Shown: positions 1 through 9,002, counted from the stretch's first letter. The stretch is 44,558 bases of DNA from Dehalococcoidia bacterium UBA1123 (GCA_002313895.1 DCAW01000168.1:1-44558), one strand, 5' to 3'. Notes: a model not told the origin generated them from the sequence alone. Numbers and translations: made by a program.

Positions 1-40
1 AAGTAAGCGTTTCACAACGCTAACAGCGGCGAGAGTCTTC

Positions 41-75
41 GAGCGGCGCTTCCACATGGAAGCGCCGCTCTTTTT
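41..75 (+). terminator. Rho-independent terminator
   Basis: A perfect 13-bp stem (41-53 with 58-70) encloses a 4-nt ACAT loop and is followed at once by TTTTT (71-75). It is a textbook intrinsic terminator on the + strand and should end a gene lying before the window. It also insulates the kinase gene that follows. Confidence 0.9.
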
Positions 76-148
76 GTTTTGACTGAGATCGAACGCCTCA
101 GGCCAACACGACAAGGTCACATCCCGTTCGCCATTCGAATTAATGGCA

Positions 149-154
149 TATACT
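149..154 (+). promoter_or_regulatory. Possible -10 element before the PfkB kinase
   Basis: TATACT at 149-154 lies between the upstream terminator and the TTG start at 190. The matching -35 (TTCGCC, 127-132, 16-nt spacer) is weak. The site would give a short leader and favours the downstream start codon over the one at 79. Confidence 0.35.
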
Positions 155-189
155 GTGTTCAATTAGGCATCGACGGCAATGAGGCGCAA

Positions 190-1188
190 TTGAAAAAATT
201 CGTGACATTCGGCGAAACTATGGTCCAATACAACGCTGACTACCAGGGCGACTACGTCTCGGGCGGTTCCCATATAAAAGACGTCGCCGGCGCCGAATCA
301 AATGTTGCGGTAAATATTCACAAATTGCTGCCAAAAGAGGTTGAGAGTCTATGGATCAGTCGTCTGGGAGATGACTCTGCTGGGCAGCTGGTTCAAACAC
401 AACTGGAAGGCAGAACGCTCGTTGAAGCCGAGCGTTTCAGTGGAGAATTTACCGGCGTTTCCTATCTGAACCACTACGGAGACGACCATGTCAAAACATA
501 TCAACGCGCCGGCAGCGCCGCCAGCAAATTGAATTTCACGGACATATCGCCACACCTTCCCAACTCTGATCTTCTTCACGTCACTGGCATTACGCCAGTT
601 CTCAGCGCCGCTTGCAACGAAACGATGGTCCAGGCATTACATTGGGCGGATGCGAACGATCTCCCGGTTTGTTTCGACGCGAACTATCGGGAGCCGTTGT
701 GGCCGCCCGCAAAGGCGCGCGTAGTGTTTGAATTGATGATCGCCAGCGCCACGATATTCAAAGTCGGTCACGACGAAGCAGAGATCGTATGGTCACGCGG
801 GTGCTCAGCGGAAGAATACGCTCGATATTTCTACCGAGGGAACGTGCGAATTTCTATCGTCACTCGAGGGTCTGAGGGCGCGGTGGTGTTCGATGGATCC
901 AGAATGTTCAAACACCCAGGTTACTCAGTTGAGATGGTTGACCCTGTGGGCGCCGGGGACGCCTTCGTTGCTGGTTTCTTGGCAGGAATTTTCGAGAGCC
1001 ATACTTTGCGCGAGTTTGCATCCCTTGATTTCCATAATCGTCAGCAGGTTTTGACGCATGCCCTAAACATCGCCAACGTATGCGGCGCGCTCACCTGCAC
1101 GCGCCACGGGGATACTGCTGCCATGCCGACTATGGAGCAGGTCGAGGAATTTCTCGATCAACATGGACCAAGGGCAAGCATGGTCTGA
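190..1188 (+). CDS. PfkB-family sugar kinase, 2-dehydro-3-deoxygluconokinase-like
   Basis: A ribokinase/PfkB-fold kinase of 332 residues, the usual length for the family. The N-terminal GxxESNVAV segment resembles KDG kinases. The C-terminal signature DPVGAGDAF carries the anion hole and catalytic Asp. By family it would phosphorylate 2-keto-3-deoxygluconate or a related keto sugar acid with ATP, feeding an Entner-Doudoroff-like cleavage; the exact sugar cannot be read from sequence. The frame is open back to TTG 79, but TTG 190 has GAGG five bases upstream, a -10-like TATACT before it, and the usual family start (KKFVTFGE), so 190 is preferred. The gene converges on glnS, leaving 29 bp between stop codons. 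An enolase-superfamily dehydratase at 9.3 kb could supply such keto-deoxy acids; this link is inferred. Confidence 0.8.
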   Translation: MKKFVTFGETMVQYNADYQGDYVSGGSHIKDVAGAESNVAVNIHKLLPKEVESLWISRLGDDSAGQLVQTQLEGRTLVEAERFSGEFTGVSYLNHYGDDHVKTYQRAGSAASKLNFTDISPHLPNSDLLHVTGITPVLSAACNETMVQALHWADANDLPVCFDANYREPLWPPAKARVVFELMIASATIFKVGHDEAEIVWSRGCSAEEYARYFYRGNVRISIVTRGSEGAVVFDGSRMFKHPGYSVEMVDPVGAGDAFVAGFLAGIFESHTLREFASLDFHNRQQVLTHALNIANVCGALTCTRHGDTAAMPTMEQVEEFLDQHGPRASMV

Positions 1189-1217
1189 GGAAATCATGGG
1201 CGTCCAAGCAAATGCGT

Positions 1218-2909
1218 CTAGCGTGTGCCCTGCTTTTGGATTCGCGCCCATGTGTCGCGAAGCGGAACGGTCCGGTTGAAAACCAGATGGTCGTCGGACA
1301 TATCAGGGTCCAAGCAAAAATACCCTTGACGCTCGAACTGAACACTTTCACCAATAGAAGCGTCCTTGAGCGACGGTTCTACTTTGCAGCCGAATAGCGT
1401 TGTCAACGAATCTGGATTTAATGAATCCCGCCAATCGCCTCCAATTGGAACGTCATGCGGATTCGCCGCGGCAAACAGATGCTCGTAAAGGCGGACCTCC
1501 GCATCCAGGGCCGTGTCGGCGGAAACCCAATGCAGCGTGGCTCTGACCTTCCGTCCGTCAGGGGCCGACCCTCCTCGAGTGTTTGGGTCGTATGTGCATC
1601 TAAGCTCCACAACCTCTCCCGAATCGTTCTTGATCACCTCTGTGCACTTGATGAAGTATCCGTATCTCAATCGCACCTCGCGACCTAACGTCAGCCGATA
1701 GAATCGACGCGGCGGATCTTCCATGAAGTCGTCCCGTTCGATATACAGCGTTCGAGAAAAAGCCACTTTGCGAGTCCCAGCCGTTATGTCTTCGGGGTTA
1801 TTCCCAGCGTCCAGGTAATCGATCTCGCCCTCTGGGACATTCTCGATGACAACCTTGAGCGGCTTCAGAACAGCCATGCGCCGGAGAGCGCTCTTGTTCA
1901 GATGCTCCCTGATACAGGATTCCAACAGGGCCATTTCAGTTGTAGCGTTGGTCTTGCCGATTCCGACTTTGGCGCAAAAATCTCGGACAGCCTCCGGTGT
2001 GTAGCCCTTGCGACGAAGAGCGCGAAGGGTCGGCATTCGCGGGTCGTCCCAGCCGGTCACATCGCCATTATCGACCAACTGCGCCAACCACCGCTTGCTG
2101 ATAACCGTGTGGCTCATGTTGAACCTTGCGAACTCGATCTGGCGAGATCGGAACAGATCCAACTCCTCCAAAAACCAGTTGTACAGCGGTCGATGGTCTT
2201 CATATTCCAGACTGCAAAGCGAGTGCGTGACCCCCTCGATAGCGTCGGATACAGGGTGGGCGAAGTCGTACATCGGATAGATGCACCATTCATCGCCAGT
2301 GCGGTGATGTTCGACCTTGCGAATCCGGTACATCGTCGGATCGCGCATGTTGATGTTGGGCGAGGTCATGTCGATTTTCGCCCTCAACACGTAAGCGCCG
2401 TCGTCGAACTCGCCTTCCCTCATGCCTTCAAACAGCATCAAGTTTTCTTTGATTGGCCTGTCGCGATAAGGGCTATCGCGACCAGGTTCTGTGAGCGTTC
2501 CTCGGTATTCTCGCACGTCCTCGGCGTTCAACTCCTCTACGTACGCCTTCCCTTCCCGGATTAGCTGCACGGCATACTCGTAGAGTTGGTCGAAATAATC
2601 TGAGGCAAAGTACAGCCGGTCTTCCCAATCGAATCCCAGCCAGCGTATGTCTTCCATCTGGCCTTCGACGTACTCAGTTTCCTCTTTCGTCGGGTTGGTG
2701 TCATCGAATCTGAGATTGCACTTGCCGCCAAATTCCTCTGCGGCCATGAAATTCAGAGCGATGGCTGTGGCATGTCCGACGTGCAGATAACCGTTGGGTT
2801 CCGGAGGAAACCGGGTATGCACATGGCCGTCGTTTTTCCCTTTAGCGACATCATCCGCAATCGCCTGTCGAACGAAGTCGGTTGATGGCTTGCTATCGGT
2901 TGTAGTCAT
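1218..2909 (-). CDS. glnS: Glutaminyl-tRNA synthetase
   Basis: Class I aminoacyl-tRNA synthetase of 563 residues that charges tRNA-Gln with glutamine in the cytoplasm. The HIGH motif appears as PNGYLHVGHA close to the N-terminus, preceded by the typical RFPPEP segment. The KMSKS-type motif appears as VISKR. The catalytic Rossmann domain is followed by the two beta-barrel anticodon-binding domains. The frame is open upstream to 2957, but ATG 2909 gives the normal N-terminus (MTTTDSKP) and length. The gene is monocistronic, with a TATACT box about 90 bp upstream. GlnRS is absent from many bacteria, which use transamidation instead, so its presence says this organism has a direct route. Confidence 0.95.
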   Translation of the reverse strand: MTTTDSKPSTDFVRQAIADDVAKGKNDGHVHTRFPPEPNGYLHVGHATAIALNFMAAEEFGGKCNLRFDDTNPTKEETEYVEGQMEDIRWLGFDWEDRLYFASDYFDQLYEYAVQLIREGKAYVEELNAEDVREYRGTLTEPGRDSPYRDRPIKENLMLFEGMREGEFDDGAYVLRAKIDMTSPNINMRDPTMYRIRKVEHHRTGDEWCIYPMYDFAHPVSDAIEGVTHSLCSLEYEDHRPLYNWFLEELDLFRSRQIEFARFNMSHTVISKRWLAQLVDNGDVTGWDDPRMPTLRALRRKGYTPEAVRDFCAKVGIGKTNATTEMALLESCIREHLNKSALRRMAVLKPLKVVIENVPEGEIDYLDAGNNPEDITAGTRKVAFSRTLYIERDDFMEDPPRRFYRLTLGREVRLRYGYFIKCTEVIKNDSGEVVELRCTYDPNTRGGSAPDGRKVRATLHWVSADTALDAEVRLYEHLFAAANPHDVPIGGDWRDSLNPDSLTTLFGCKVEPSLKDASIGESVQFERQGYFCLDPDMSDDHLVFNRTVPLRDTWARIQKQGTR

Positions 2910-2995
2910 ATTCAATTTGCCTGTCTGAATCAGTGTGTGATAAGGGAGCCAGCTCAAAAAATAAGGGTCTCCGACGCATACTCAGCGTATCCTTC

Positions 2996-3001
2996 AGTAT
3001 A
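2996..3001 (-). promoter_or_regulatory. Possible -10 element for glnS
   Basis: On the minus strand TATACT (3001-2996) follows a 17-nt spacer after a weak TTTCCC -35-like element. The distance to the glnS ATG is about 87 bp. Confidence 0.35.
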
Positions 3002-3071
3002 TTAGATCAGCACACACCGGGAAAGTGCCCTCAAACAGGCAACCTTAAGGCAAACGCCGAAGTTTAGAGAC

Positions 3072-3722
3072 TTACGGCCTGTTTCCCAGCGTTCGATCCA
3101 AATTGAAGGCGGCCCTTATGAGTGACAGGTGCGTGAACGCTTGCGGGAAATTCCCCAACGCCTCACCGGTGCTACCTGTCACCTCGGCGTAGAGGCCGAA
3201 GTGATTCGCATATGCCAGCATCTTCTCGAACATCAATCGCGCCTGATCTAACCTGGCTGGGTCAGTCCTCCCAGCCCTGGTCAAGACCTCAACCAACCAG
3301 AACGAGCACATGTTGAACGTGCCTTCGTTGCCAGTTAGGCCATCTGGGGAAGTGTCGACGTTGTAGCGGTACACCAGCGAATTCGAAACCAGTCCCCCGT
3401 CTTTGGGAGACCGATTGATCGCGCCAAGTGTCGCCAACATCCTCGAGTCAGTGGGCGACATGAGGAACACAAGCGGCATGACTAGATTCGATGAGTCCAG
3501 CGATTCGGAGGCATAAGATTGCACGAAGGAGTTGACCTCCGGGTTCCACCCATGTTCCATGGTCTCTTCGTAGATCGCATCCCGCGTTTCCATCCAGCTT
3601 TGCCTCTCGGCGGGGAATGACCGCTTGTCAGCCAATCGGAGTCCCCGGTTGATTGCCACCCAACTCATGCTCTTGCCGGTTCGAAGATAAAACGGCACGC
3701 CCCTCCATCGCCAATTTTCCAT
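3072..3722 (-). pseudogene. GH15 glycosidase C-terminal remnant fused to a zwf fragment
   Basis: The 216-residue open frame is a chimera. Residues 1-17 are a piece of glucose-6-phosphate dehydrogenase (WRWRGVPFYLRTGK). From about residue 18 (SMSWVAINRGLRLADKRSF) to the end it is the C-terminal part of a GH15 glucoamylase/trehalase-type (alpha/alpha)6 barrel, including the EGTF..CSFWLVE segment that carries the family's catalytic base. A GH15 enzyme has about 600 residues, so two thirds, including the general acid, are missing. The junction near 3665-3674 reads through in frame. The simplest explanation is a deletion joining the zwf end to the GH15 end. The GH15 part shows no internal stop, so the deletion may be recent or a short product may still be made; enzyme activity is not expected. 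Confidence 0.75.
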
Positions 3723-4675
3723 GTAGAGCCGAAGGGCGGCGTAGGTCGGCGTCTAAGAGAATCGGACGCGACCCCCAACTCGTTGATATAGGAGTCGTAC
3801 TGTCCCCGGACCGCGTTGGCTTAGGCTTCCTCTGGCGTCCAGCGGCGTATGGCCTGAAGGACTTCGATCTTCTTGTTTCTGAGAGACTCAGAGTCGGCCA
3901 CGGTGGGCGGTTCCATTGCCATCAGCGTCAATGGTTGCAAGAGATGTTTTTGCACCATGTCTCGAATTACACTGAATGATCGTCGTAGCCGCCACGATCC
4001 AGCACGGGGATGCGTTCTGCCACCGTTATCTGCACGCTGTCGATGTCGTTGCGGTTCCACACCAGCTCGAAAATCGCGTTGGCGAACCGAAAAACCAGCA
4101 GATTCTGGACCATCTCTTTGCCCAGGTAATGGTCGATCCGGTAGACTTGGCTCTCGTCGAAAACCTGCGCCACAGTGTCATTCAGTTGACAGTTGTTTCC
4201 AGATCGGTCCCGAATGGCGTTTCAATCACGACCCTGCGTCAACCGCCGTTGCTGTCGGCAAGCCCCGACCGCAAGAAGATTCTCCACTGCGGCAACGAAA
4301 TAGTCCGGCGAAACGGAGAGTTAGTACAGCCTGTTCGAGTCCTCGCCTTCTGACAAATCAAGATCATCGAGTCGATCCTTAAGTTTTTGGAAATCTTCCA
4401 GGTAGGTCCGGTTGCCAGATTGGTAATGAAGTCGGGGGAACGAAATTATCCCAGGTTTCTTGGGACAAGCCCAAACCACAGATACCCTGAATGCCAGCCC
4501 ACGTGAGGTCGCGGTAGGACGCATCGTCGAGAGACCACCTGGCGAATCCGAGCACGCTCAATCACTCGTCTAGCCGCCCTTTCTCAGCGAGGTTGCATAT
4601 GGCGGGAACAAGTTTTCCCTGGGCGAGGTCGCCGGTTCCGCCGATGGTAACCACAGTTATCCTGCGCTCGGCCAT
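3666..4675 (-). pseudogene. zwf: Decayed glucose-6-phosphate dehydrogenase
   Basis: Glucose-6-phosphate dehydrogenase would start the oxidative pentose phosphate pathway. Recognisable family segments follow in order over three frames: GTGDLAQGKLVPA (nucleotide site), GFARWSLDDASYRDL, RLHYQSGN, VSPDYF, RRVVIETPFG, the active-site motif RIDHYLGKE, FANAIFE.WNRN, DMVQKHLLQ..LMAMEPP and WRWRGVPFYLRTGK. Lesions include in-frame stops at 4562-4564 (TGA), 4321-4323 (TAA), 4239-4241 (TGA) and 3821-3823 (TAA), plus at least four frame changes (near 4440, 4280, 4190 and 3975). The end is replaced by a GH15 tail. Its ATG overlaps the gnd stop (TGATG), showing that it was the translationally coupled last gene of the operon. 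Sequence between lesions is still well conserved, so decay looks recent. Assembly error is unlikely to explain so many lesions of different types. Confidence 0.88.
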
Positions 4676-5583
4676 CACTCGGCCTTCCGGACTGCGTGGC
4701 CGCCGAATTGGTTACGCATGGCCGAGAGTATTTTGGCGCCGAACGGTTGGTCCTGGCGGGAACGGAATCTCGCCTGGAGAGCCGCCGTAATCACCGGAAT
4801 TGGGACTGCTAGATCGACGGATTCTTGCACGGTCCACCTGCCTTCGCCGGAGTCGTCAACATAGGCAGCGAGACCAGACAGGTCTCCGTCCTCTTGAAAT
4901 GCGGCGGCTGTCAGGTCTAACAACCACGACCGCACGACACTTCCTTCGCGCCATATTTCAGCAATCTGAGCCATGTCCAGCGCCATGTCTTCTCTGGCGT
5001 TCATCAGCTCGAAACCTTCGGCGTACGCCTGCATCAGGCCATATTCGATGCCGTTATGCACCATCTTGACGTAGTGGCCAGCGCCAGCCGGCCCAACATG
5101 CCCGTAGCCACTGGTCGGGCTTGGGGCAAGGGTTTGAATGAGCGGCTCGATTCGTGCAAACGCTTCGTCGCTGCCGCCCACCATCATGCTGTAGCCTTCA
5201 GTCAGTCCCCACACTCCGCCGGACGTTCCGACATCCATGAATTCGATACCGCTTTCGGCAAGTTCTTTCGAGCGTCGGATAGAATCATTGAAGTTGGAAT
5301 TTCCGCCGTCGAGTATCATGTCGCCGTCTGACAATAGCTCGGCCAGCGACTTGATGGTCGATTCGGTCGGAGCGCCATCAGGAACCATCACCCACACCGC
5401 TTTGGGAGCCGTGAGTTTCGACACGAGTTCATCAAGAGAACTGGCGCCATCAGCGCCATTTCCTTCAGCAGCTTTCACGGCCAGGGGTTGAGGATCAAAT
5501 GCGACGATATGGTGTCCACCTGTCAACAACCTTTGGGCCATGTTCCCGCCCATGCGTCCGAGCCCCACCATACCGAGTTCCAT
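4675..5583 (-). CDS. gnd: 6-phosphogluconate dehydrogenase, decarboxylating, short type
   Basis: Oxidatively decarboxylates 6-phosphogluconate to ribulose 5-phosphate. The 302-residue length is that of the short, usually NAD-linked bacterial form rather than the 470-residue form. The Rossmann motif GLGRMGGNM is at residues 8-16. Also visible are the substrate-site segments VGTSGGVWG and HYVKMVHNGIEYG, the latter with the catalytic Lys. A GGAGGAGGG Shine-Dalgarno precedes the ATG. It lies 32 bp after pgi and overlaps the zwf start codon by one base. Because zwf is broken and no lactonase gene is seen here, its substrate must come from elsewhere, for example a gluconate kinase, or this gene may be next to decay. 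Confidence 0.92.
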   Translation of the reverse strand: MELGMVGLGRMGGNMAQRLLTGGHHIVAFDPQPLAVKAAEGNGADGASSLDELVSKLTAPKAVWVMVPDGAPTESTIKSLAELLSDGDMILDGGNSNFNDSIRRSKELAESGIEFMDVGTSGGVWGLTEGYSMMVGGSDEAFARIEPLIQTLAPSPTSGYGHVGPAGAGHYVKMVHNGIEYGLMQAYAEGFELMNAREDMALDMAQIAEIWREGSVVRSWLLDLTAAAFQEDGDLSGLAAYVDDSGEGRWTVQESVDLAVPIPVITAALQARFRSRQDQPFGAKILSAMRNQFGGHAVRKAE

Positions 5584-5615
5584 TTCGCCCTCCTCCAGGT
5601 TGTTTTCAGATAGCG

Positions 5616-7235
5616 TTACTCGAGCTCTTGTTCCAATGAATGCAGGTCACTCACGTTCTCTAATACGACACGGGCGAACCGGCGGTTGGCTGCACGCAAC
5701 GCGCTGCCATCACCTGCGGATTGCGCGTCGGCCAGAACCTTCAGAGAATAAGGCTCGCCTGGCAGATCTACATCGTTGGAATCGCCAGTCGTCACTTCGA
5801 GAAACAACCCTGAGACCGGTCCAGCCTTGTGCAACTGCCCGGTGCAGTGCAGGTAGCGAGGCCCATATCCCAATGTGGTGGCAATTCCGGTTCGCTCTAT
5901 CACCTTGTGTCTCAGACTTTCGAACATCCGGTTAGATTCGTCCGTTTCTTCTATATACGCCAGGATCGCCAGATAGTCTCCCGGTTTAGCCGAATTGAGT
6001 AGCATAGCCAGTGAGTCGAACGCCATATTGTTTGGCGAATCGCCAGATTCCAGAAATCGTGCAAGTTCGGCATCAGTAAAGTCTTTCGCCTGCTGCACAT
6101 TTGGTTGGTTGAATGGTTGAACGCCCATCACCCGCCCCGCAATAGCAGCGGCGAATTCCCATCGATAGAATTCGCCGCCAAGAGCATATAGATCATCCAG
6201 TGTGTAAACAACGACTGGATGTCCAGCAGCCTCCAGATTTGATTGCGCCGTATCAAGCTCGCGGGACTCGTCTCCAGCGAGCTTGAGAAACACAAAAAGC
6301 CTGTCATCGCCGTACGCGTTGGCTTCGACCAGCGGTTCGCCAGTGATCGGCACGATTCCTCTAGCATCCTTGCCCAGGCTTTCTGCGATCAACTGCTCGA
6401 CCCACAGCCCGAATCCGGCAAGCGGTGGCGAAGTCACCAAAGTCAATTTGTCTCTGCCGCTTCCTGCCAACGACGCTAATGTCGCGCCAAGCCAAACGCC
6501 AGGGTTGTTTCCTGTGGCGATGTGCGGCTCGCACGCCTCTTCAATCGCCCGAGCAGATGCGGACAACTCTGAAGTGTCGATCCCCGAGATGGCCGCCGGT
6601 ATCAAGCCGAAGTACGAGAGAACTGAGTAACGCCCTCCCAGGTCTTCAGGATTTCGGAACACCTCCCTGAATCCTTGATCTGTCCCCATGACATCCAGCG
6701 ATGTGCCCGCGTCTGTGATGGCGACGAAACGACTCCCCGATTCTTCCGTGCCAACGGCGGCATCGACCAGACCCCGAAAATACCTGTACAGTACATTCGG
6801 CTCGATAGTGCTCCCGGATTTCGAGGAGACGATGAACAGCGTTGTAGATAGGTCGACGGCGTCCCTCGTTGCCTTCACAGCGGCGGGAATCGTCGAGTCC
6901 AACACCTGTAGGGCCGGAGCGCCGTCGATCGGGCCAAAACAGCGTTTCAGCGTCTCTGTCCCCAAGCTGCTGCCACCCATGCCCAACAGCACAACATGCT
7001 GAATGCCATCGGCAGCGACCTCAGACGCGAACCGCTGAATATTGCGCAGTTGGGGCCGCATTGTGTCGGGCAACGTGAGCCAACCCATCCGGTCGCTGAT
7101 CTCAGTTGGGTCATGACTCCAGACTGTGTGGTCGGCCTCCCAAATGCGTTGGACGATCCGATCAGCATTGAGTTTCGCAATGACGCCGTCCACGGACTGC
7201 TGATATGATCCCAGATTCACGTGATCTGGCGTCAA
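5616..7235 (-). CDS. pgi: Glucose-6-phosphate isomerase, Tal-Pgi fusion type
   Basis: Interconverts glucose 6-phosphate and fructose 6-phosphate. PGI/SIS motifs are clear: GMGGSSLGTE, SSKSGST.EPN (phosphate loop), GGRYSVLS.FGL and the C-terminal GVQPFNQPNVQQAK with the conserved Lys. The protein is closest in style to the PGI half of bifunctional transaldolase/PGI proteins. The frame stays open to 7460, but that part is antisense-like shadow of tal in another frame. The likely start is TTG 7235, two bases after the tal stop, giving 539 residues; GTG 7220 and TTG 7250 are alternatives, and none has a strong Shine-Dalgarno. It follows tal and precedes gnd in one operon. The start is uncertain, the function is not. 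Confidence 0.88.
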   Translation of the reverse strand: MTPDHVNLGSYQQSVDGVIAKLNADRIVQRIWEADHTVWSHDPTEISDRMGWLTLPDTMRPQLRNIQRFASEVAADGIQHVVLLGMGGSSLGTETLKRCFGPIDGAPALQVLDSTIPAAVKATRDAVDLSTTLFIVSSKSGSTIEPNVLYRYFRGLVDAAVGTEESGSRFVAITDAGTSLDVMGTDQGFREVFRNPEDLGGRYSVLSYFGLIPAAISGIDTSELSASARAIEEACEPHIATGNNPGVWLGATLASLAGSGRDKLTLVTSPPLAGFGLWVEQLIAESLGKDARGIVPITGEPLVEANAYGDDRLFVFLKLAGDESRELDTAQSNLEAAGHPVVVYTLDDLYALGGEFYRWEFAAAIAGRVMGVQPFNQPNVQQAKDFTDAELARFLESGDSPNNMAFDSLAMLLNSAKPGDYLAILAYIEETDESNRMFESLRHKVIERTGIATTLGYGPRYLHCTGQLHKAGPVSGLFLEVTTGDSNDVDLPGEPYSLKVLADAQSAGDGSALRAANRRFARVVLENVSDLHSLEQELE

Positions 7236-7236
7236 T

Positions 7237-8367
7237 CTAACCGCGCACAAGACTAGCTCGCTTGCTGTCAACGTTCTCCACGACCTCGTCGTAGGAGTCG
7301 GCAAATGACATGAGGCCGTCCTCCAACAACTTGGCAGTGATGTCGTCCATTTTGATTCCTGCCGCCTCCAGAGCGAAAAGTGTGTCGGTGGCGTCCTCAA
7401 TATCTGCGTCCAACGTCTGTTGCGCTGTTCCGTGATCCAGGAACGCCGCCAACGTGGCATCGGGCAGGGTGTTCACCGTGTCCGGGCCGATCAATTCCTC
7501 GACATACAGGACGTCGCTGAGCGCTGGGTTTTTGGTGCTGGTTGAAGCCCACAATGGCCGTTGGACCAGCGCTCCCTCTTCCTTGAGAGCAACGAACCTG
7601 TCCTCGCCGAAGGATCGTCCAAACTCCTGATACGCAACGCGGGCGTTCGAAATCGCCGCTTTGCCCAACAGCGAACCAAGCGTCTTGTTGCCGGCATTAA
7701 CGGCTTCGCTGATTGCGGCATCTACCGCGGTGTCGACCCGACTAACAAAGAACGACGCCACCGACGAAACGGTGGACGGATCGCCGCCGGACCGGTAGAA
7801 CGCTTCTTGTCCAGAAATGTAAGCCTCTCGCACGTCAGCATAAGCCTTCAGTGAAAAGATCAGCGTCACGTTTACATTGATGCCTTCGCTGATTAGTTGA
7901 CGGATAGCGGGGATGCCTTCCGGCGTTCCAGGCACTTTGATCATGATATTTGGCCGTTCCATGAGCTTGAACAGCCGGCGTGCTTCGGAGATTGTGCCCT
8001 GAGTATCGTGGGCCAGGTGTGGGTTAACCTCCAGCGATGCAAAACCGTCCGCGCCGCCGGTGCGCTGGTAGACCGGCGCAAGAAGGTCGGCGACCGACAC
8101 GATATCTTCGATGGCAAGCGCCTCAAAAACTCCAACGGCATCTTTGCCAGACTCGGCATGGCGAGTCATCGACTCATCGTAGTCTGAACCGGCAGATATG
8201 GCCTTCTGAAATATCGTCGGATTGGACGTCAAACCGGTCACGCCTAAATCTATTAGTTTCTGCAGATCGCCTGACGTGATGAGGCTCCGATAAACGTTGT
8301 CCAACCACACGCTCTGACCAATTTTTCTGAGTTGTTGAATGGAATTACTACTATCAGTCAATTGCAT
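7237..8367 (-). CDS. tal: Transaldolase
   Basis: Transfers a dihydroxyacetone unit in the non-oxidative pentose phosphate pathway. The 376-residue protein has the N-terminal TGLTSNPTIFQKAI segment, the Schiff-base Lys in IMIKVPGTPEG, and the following INVNVTLIFS strand typical of the family. The start at ATG 8367 is preceded by AGGAGGT at unusually short spacing. TTG two codons later would have better spacing, and the frame is open to 8418. It is the first gene of the tal-pgi-gnd-(zwf) operon, with a good promoter at 8392-8418. Its stop is only one base from the probable pgi start, in a different frame. Confidence 0.9.
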   Translation of the reverse strand: MQLTDSSNSIQQLRKIGQSVWLDNVYRSLITSGDLQKLIDLGVTGLTSNPTIFQKAISAGSDYDESMTRHAESGKDAVGVFEALAIEDIVSVADLLAPVYQRTGGADGFASLEVNPHLAHDTQGTISEARRLFKLMERPNIMIKVPGTPEGIPAIRQLISEGINVNVTLIFSLKAYADVREAYISGQEAFYRSGGDPSTVSSVASFFVSRVDTAVDAAISEAVNAGNKTLGSLLGKAAISNARVAYQEFGRSFGEDRFVALKEEGALVQRPLWASTSTKNPALSDVLYVEELIGPDTVNTLPDATLAAFLDHGTAQQTLDADIEDATDTLFALEAAGIKMDDITAKLLEDGLMSFADSYDEVVENVDSKRASLVRG

Positions 8368-8391
8368 GACCTCCTGAAGGCTACTAAACCA

Positions 8392-8418
8392 ATTGTATTC
8401 ATCGTGTCGATTTTTCAA
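8392..8418 (-). promoter_or_regulatory. Sigma-70-type promoter of the tal-pgi-gnd operon
   Basis: On the minus strand TTGAAA (8418-8413), a 15-nt spacer and TACAAT (8397-8392) match the consensus at five of six bases each. The short spacer is a weakness. A start point near 8385 would leave a leader of about 18 nt before the tal ATG. Confidence 0.55.
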
Positions 8419-8444
8419 TGTTTGGCGTTCGTTCGCGGTGTCGA

Positions 8445-9002
8445 CTAAGCGCCAGCGACGAGTGATTCATAAAGCGAATTATGTCGTATTCTATCCCTTA
8501 GATACAATTTGTGCAGAATGGGATCGGATTCGTACTTTCGACCAAACCTCGGCGGAACATCGTTCAGTGATTTCCAAATTCCCAAGCCCCGCAGTGCAAG
8601 TATTACCGTGCCTCGGCTGGTCGCTTCAGGCCCGACCCATTCCTGAACAGTAGTCCCGAGCACGTTTGACATTAATTGAGACAGATGTCCCGACCCGGTT
8701 ATTGCGCCGCCGCTCGCGGCATCGTCACGCAGGCCTTTGGCTTCTTCGACCGCGCTTTCGGCCTTGTTTCGCATCCGTTTAGTCGCCGCTCTGGTGTTCC
8801 GAACCGACCCAATCTCGGTCTGTTTGCGAGCGGCCTCTGCGGCGCTTCGCTTCGCCTTGGCCTCTGCCAATTCACTGCTTGAAAATGACCCATGGATCAT
8901 CAACTGGCGCCAGAGCGATTCGACCTCCTGTTCTGAAGAGTCGTCCGCCGGGATCGATTTCAAGACTACCAGTTGGTCTCTGAGTTCTGCGTTTTCGACC
9001 AT
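8445..9002 (-). CDS. Unknown protein with Ala/Lys/Arg-rich coiled-coil segment
   Basis: A 185-residue protein I do not recognise. The ATG at 9002 has GGAGGGA at good spacing, better than the in-frame ATG at 9017. Residues about 45-95 are rich in Ala, Glu, Lys and Arg with heptad-like spacing (AEAKAKRSAAEAARK), suggesting a coiled coil. It is followed by a glycine-rich stretch and a C-terminal basic part. There is no signal peptide, membrane segment or cysteine. It lies upstream of the tal operon on the same strand, but tal has its own promoter in the 77-bp gap, so a functional link is not established. Confidence 0.65.
   Translation of the reverse strand: MVENAELRDQLVVLKSIPADDSSEQEVESLWRQLMIHGSFSSSELAEAKAKRSAAEAARKQTEIGSVRNTRAATKRMRNKAESAVEEAKGLRDDAASGGAITGSGHLSQLMSNVLGTTVQEWVGPEATSRGTVILALRGLGIWKSLNDVPPRFGRKYESDPILHKLYLRDRIRHNSLYESLVAGA

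Noticed and set aside
1902..2564. 220-codon open frame antisense to glnS
   Set aside because: glnS is certain over this range; the frame is a shadow.
7236..7460. N-terminal extension of pgi giving a 614-residue protein
   Set aside because: The extra residues are a translation of tal in another frame, of low complexity and without family similarity.
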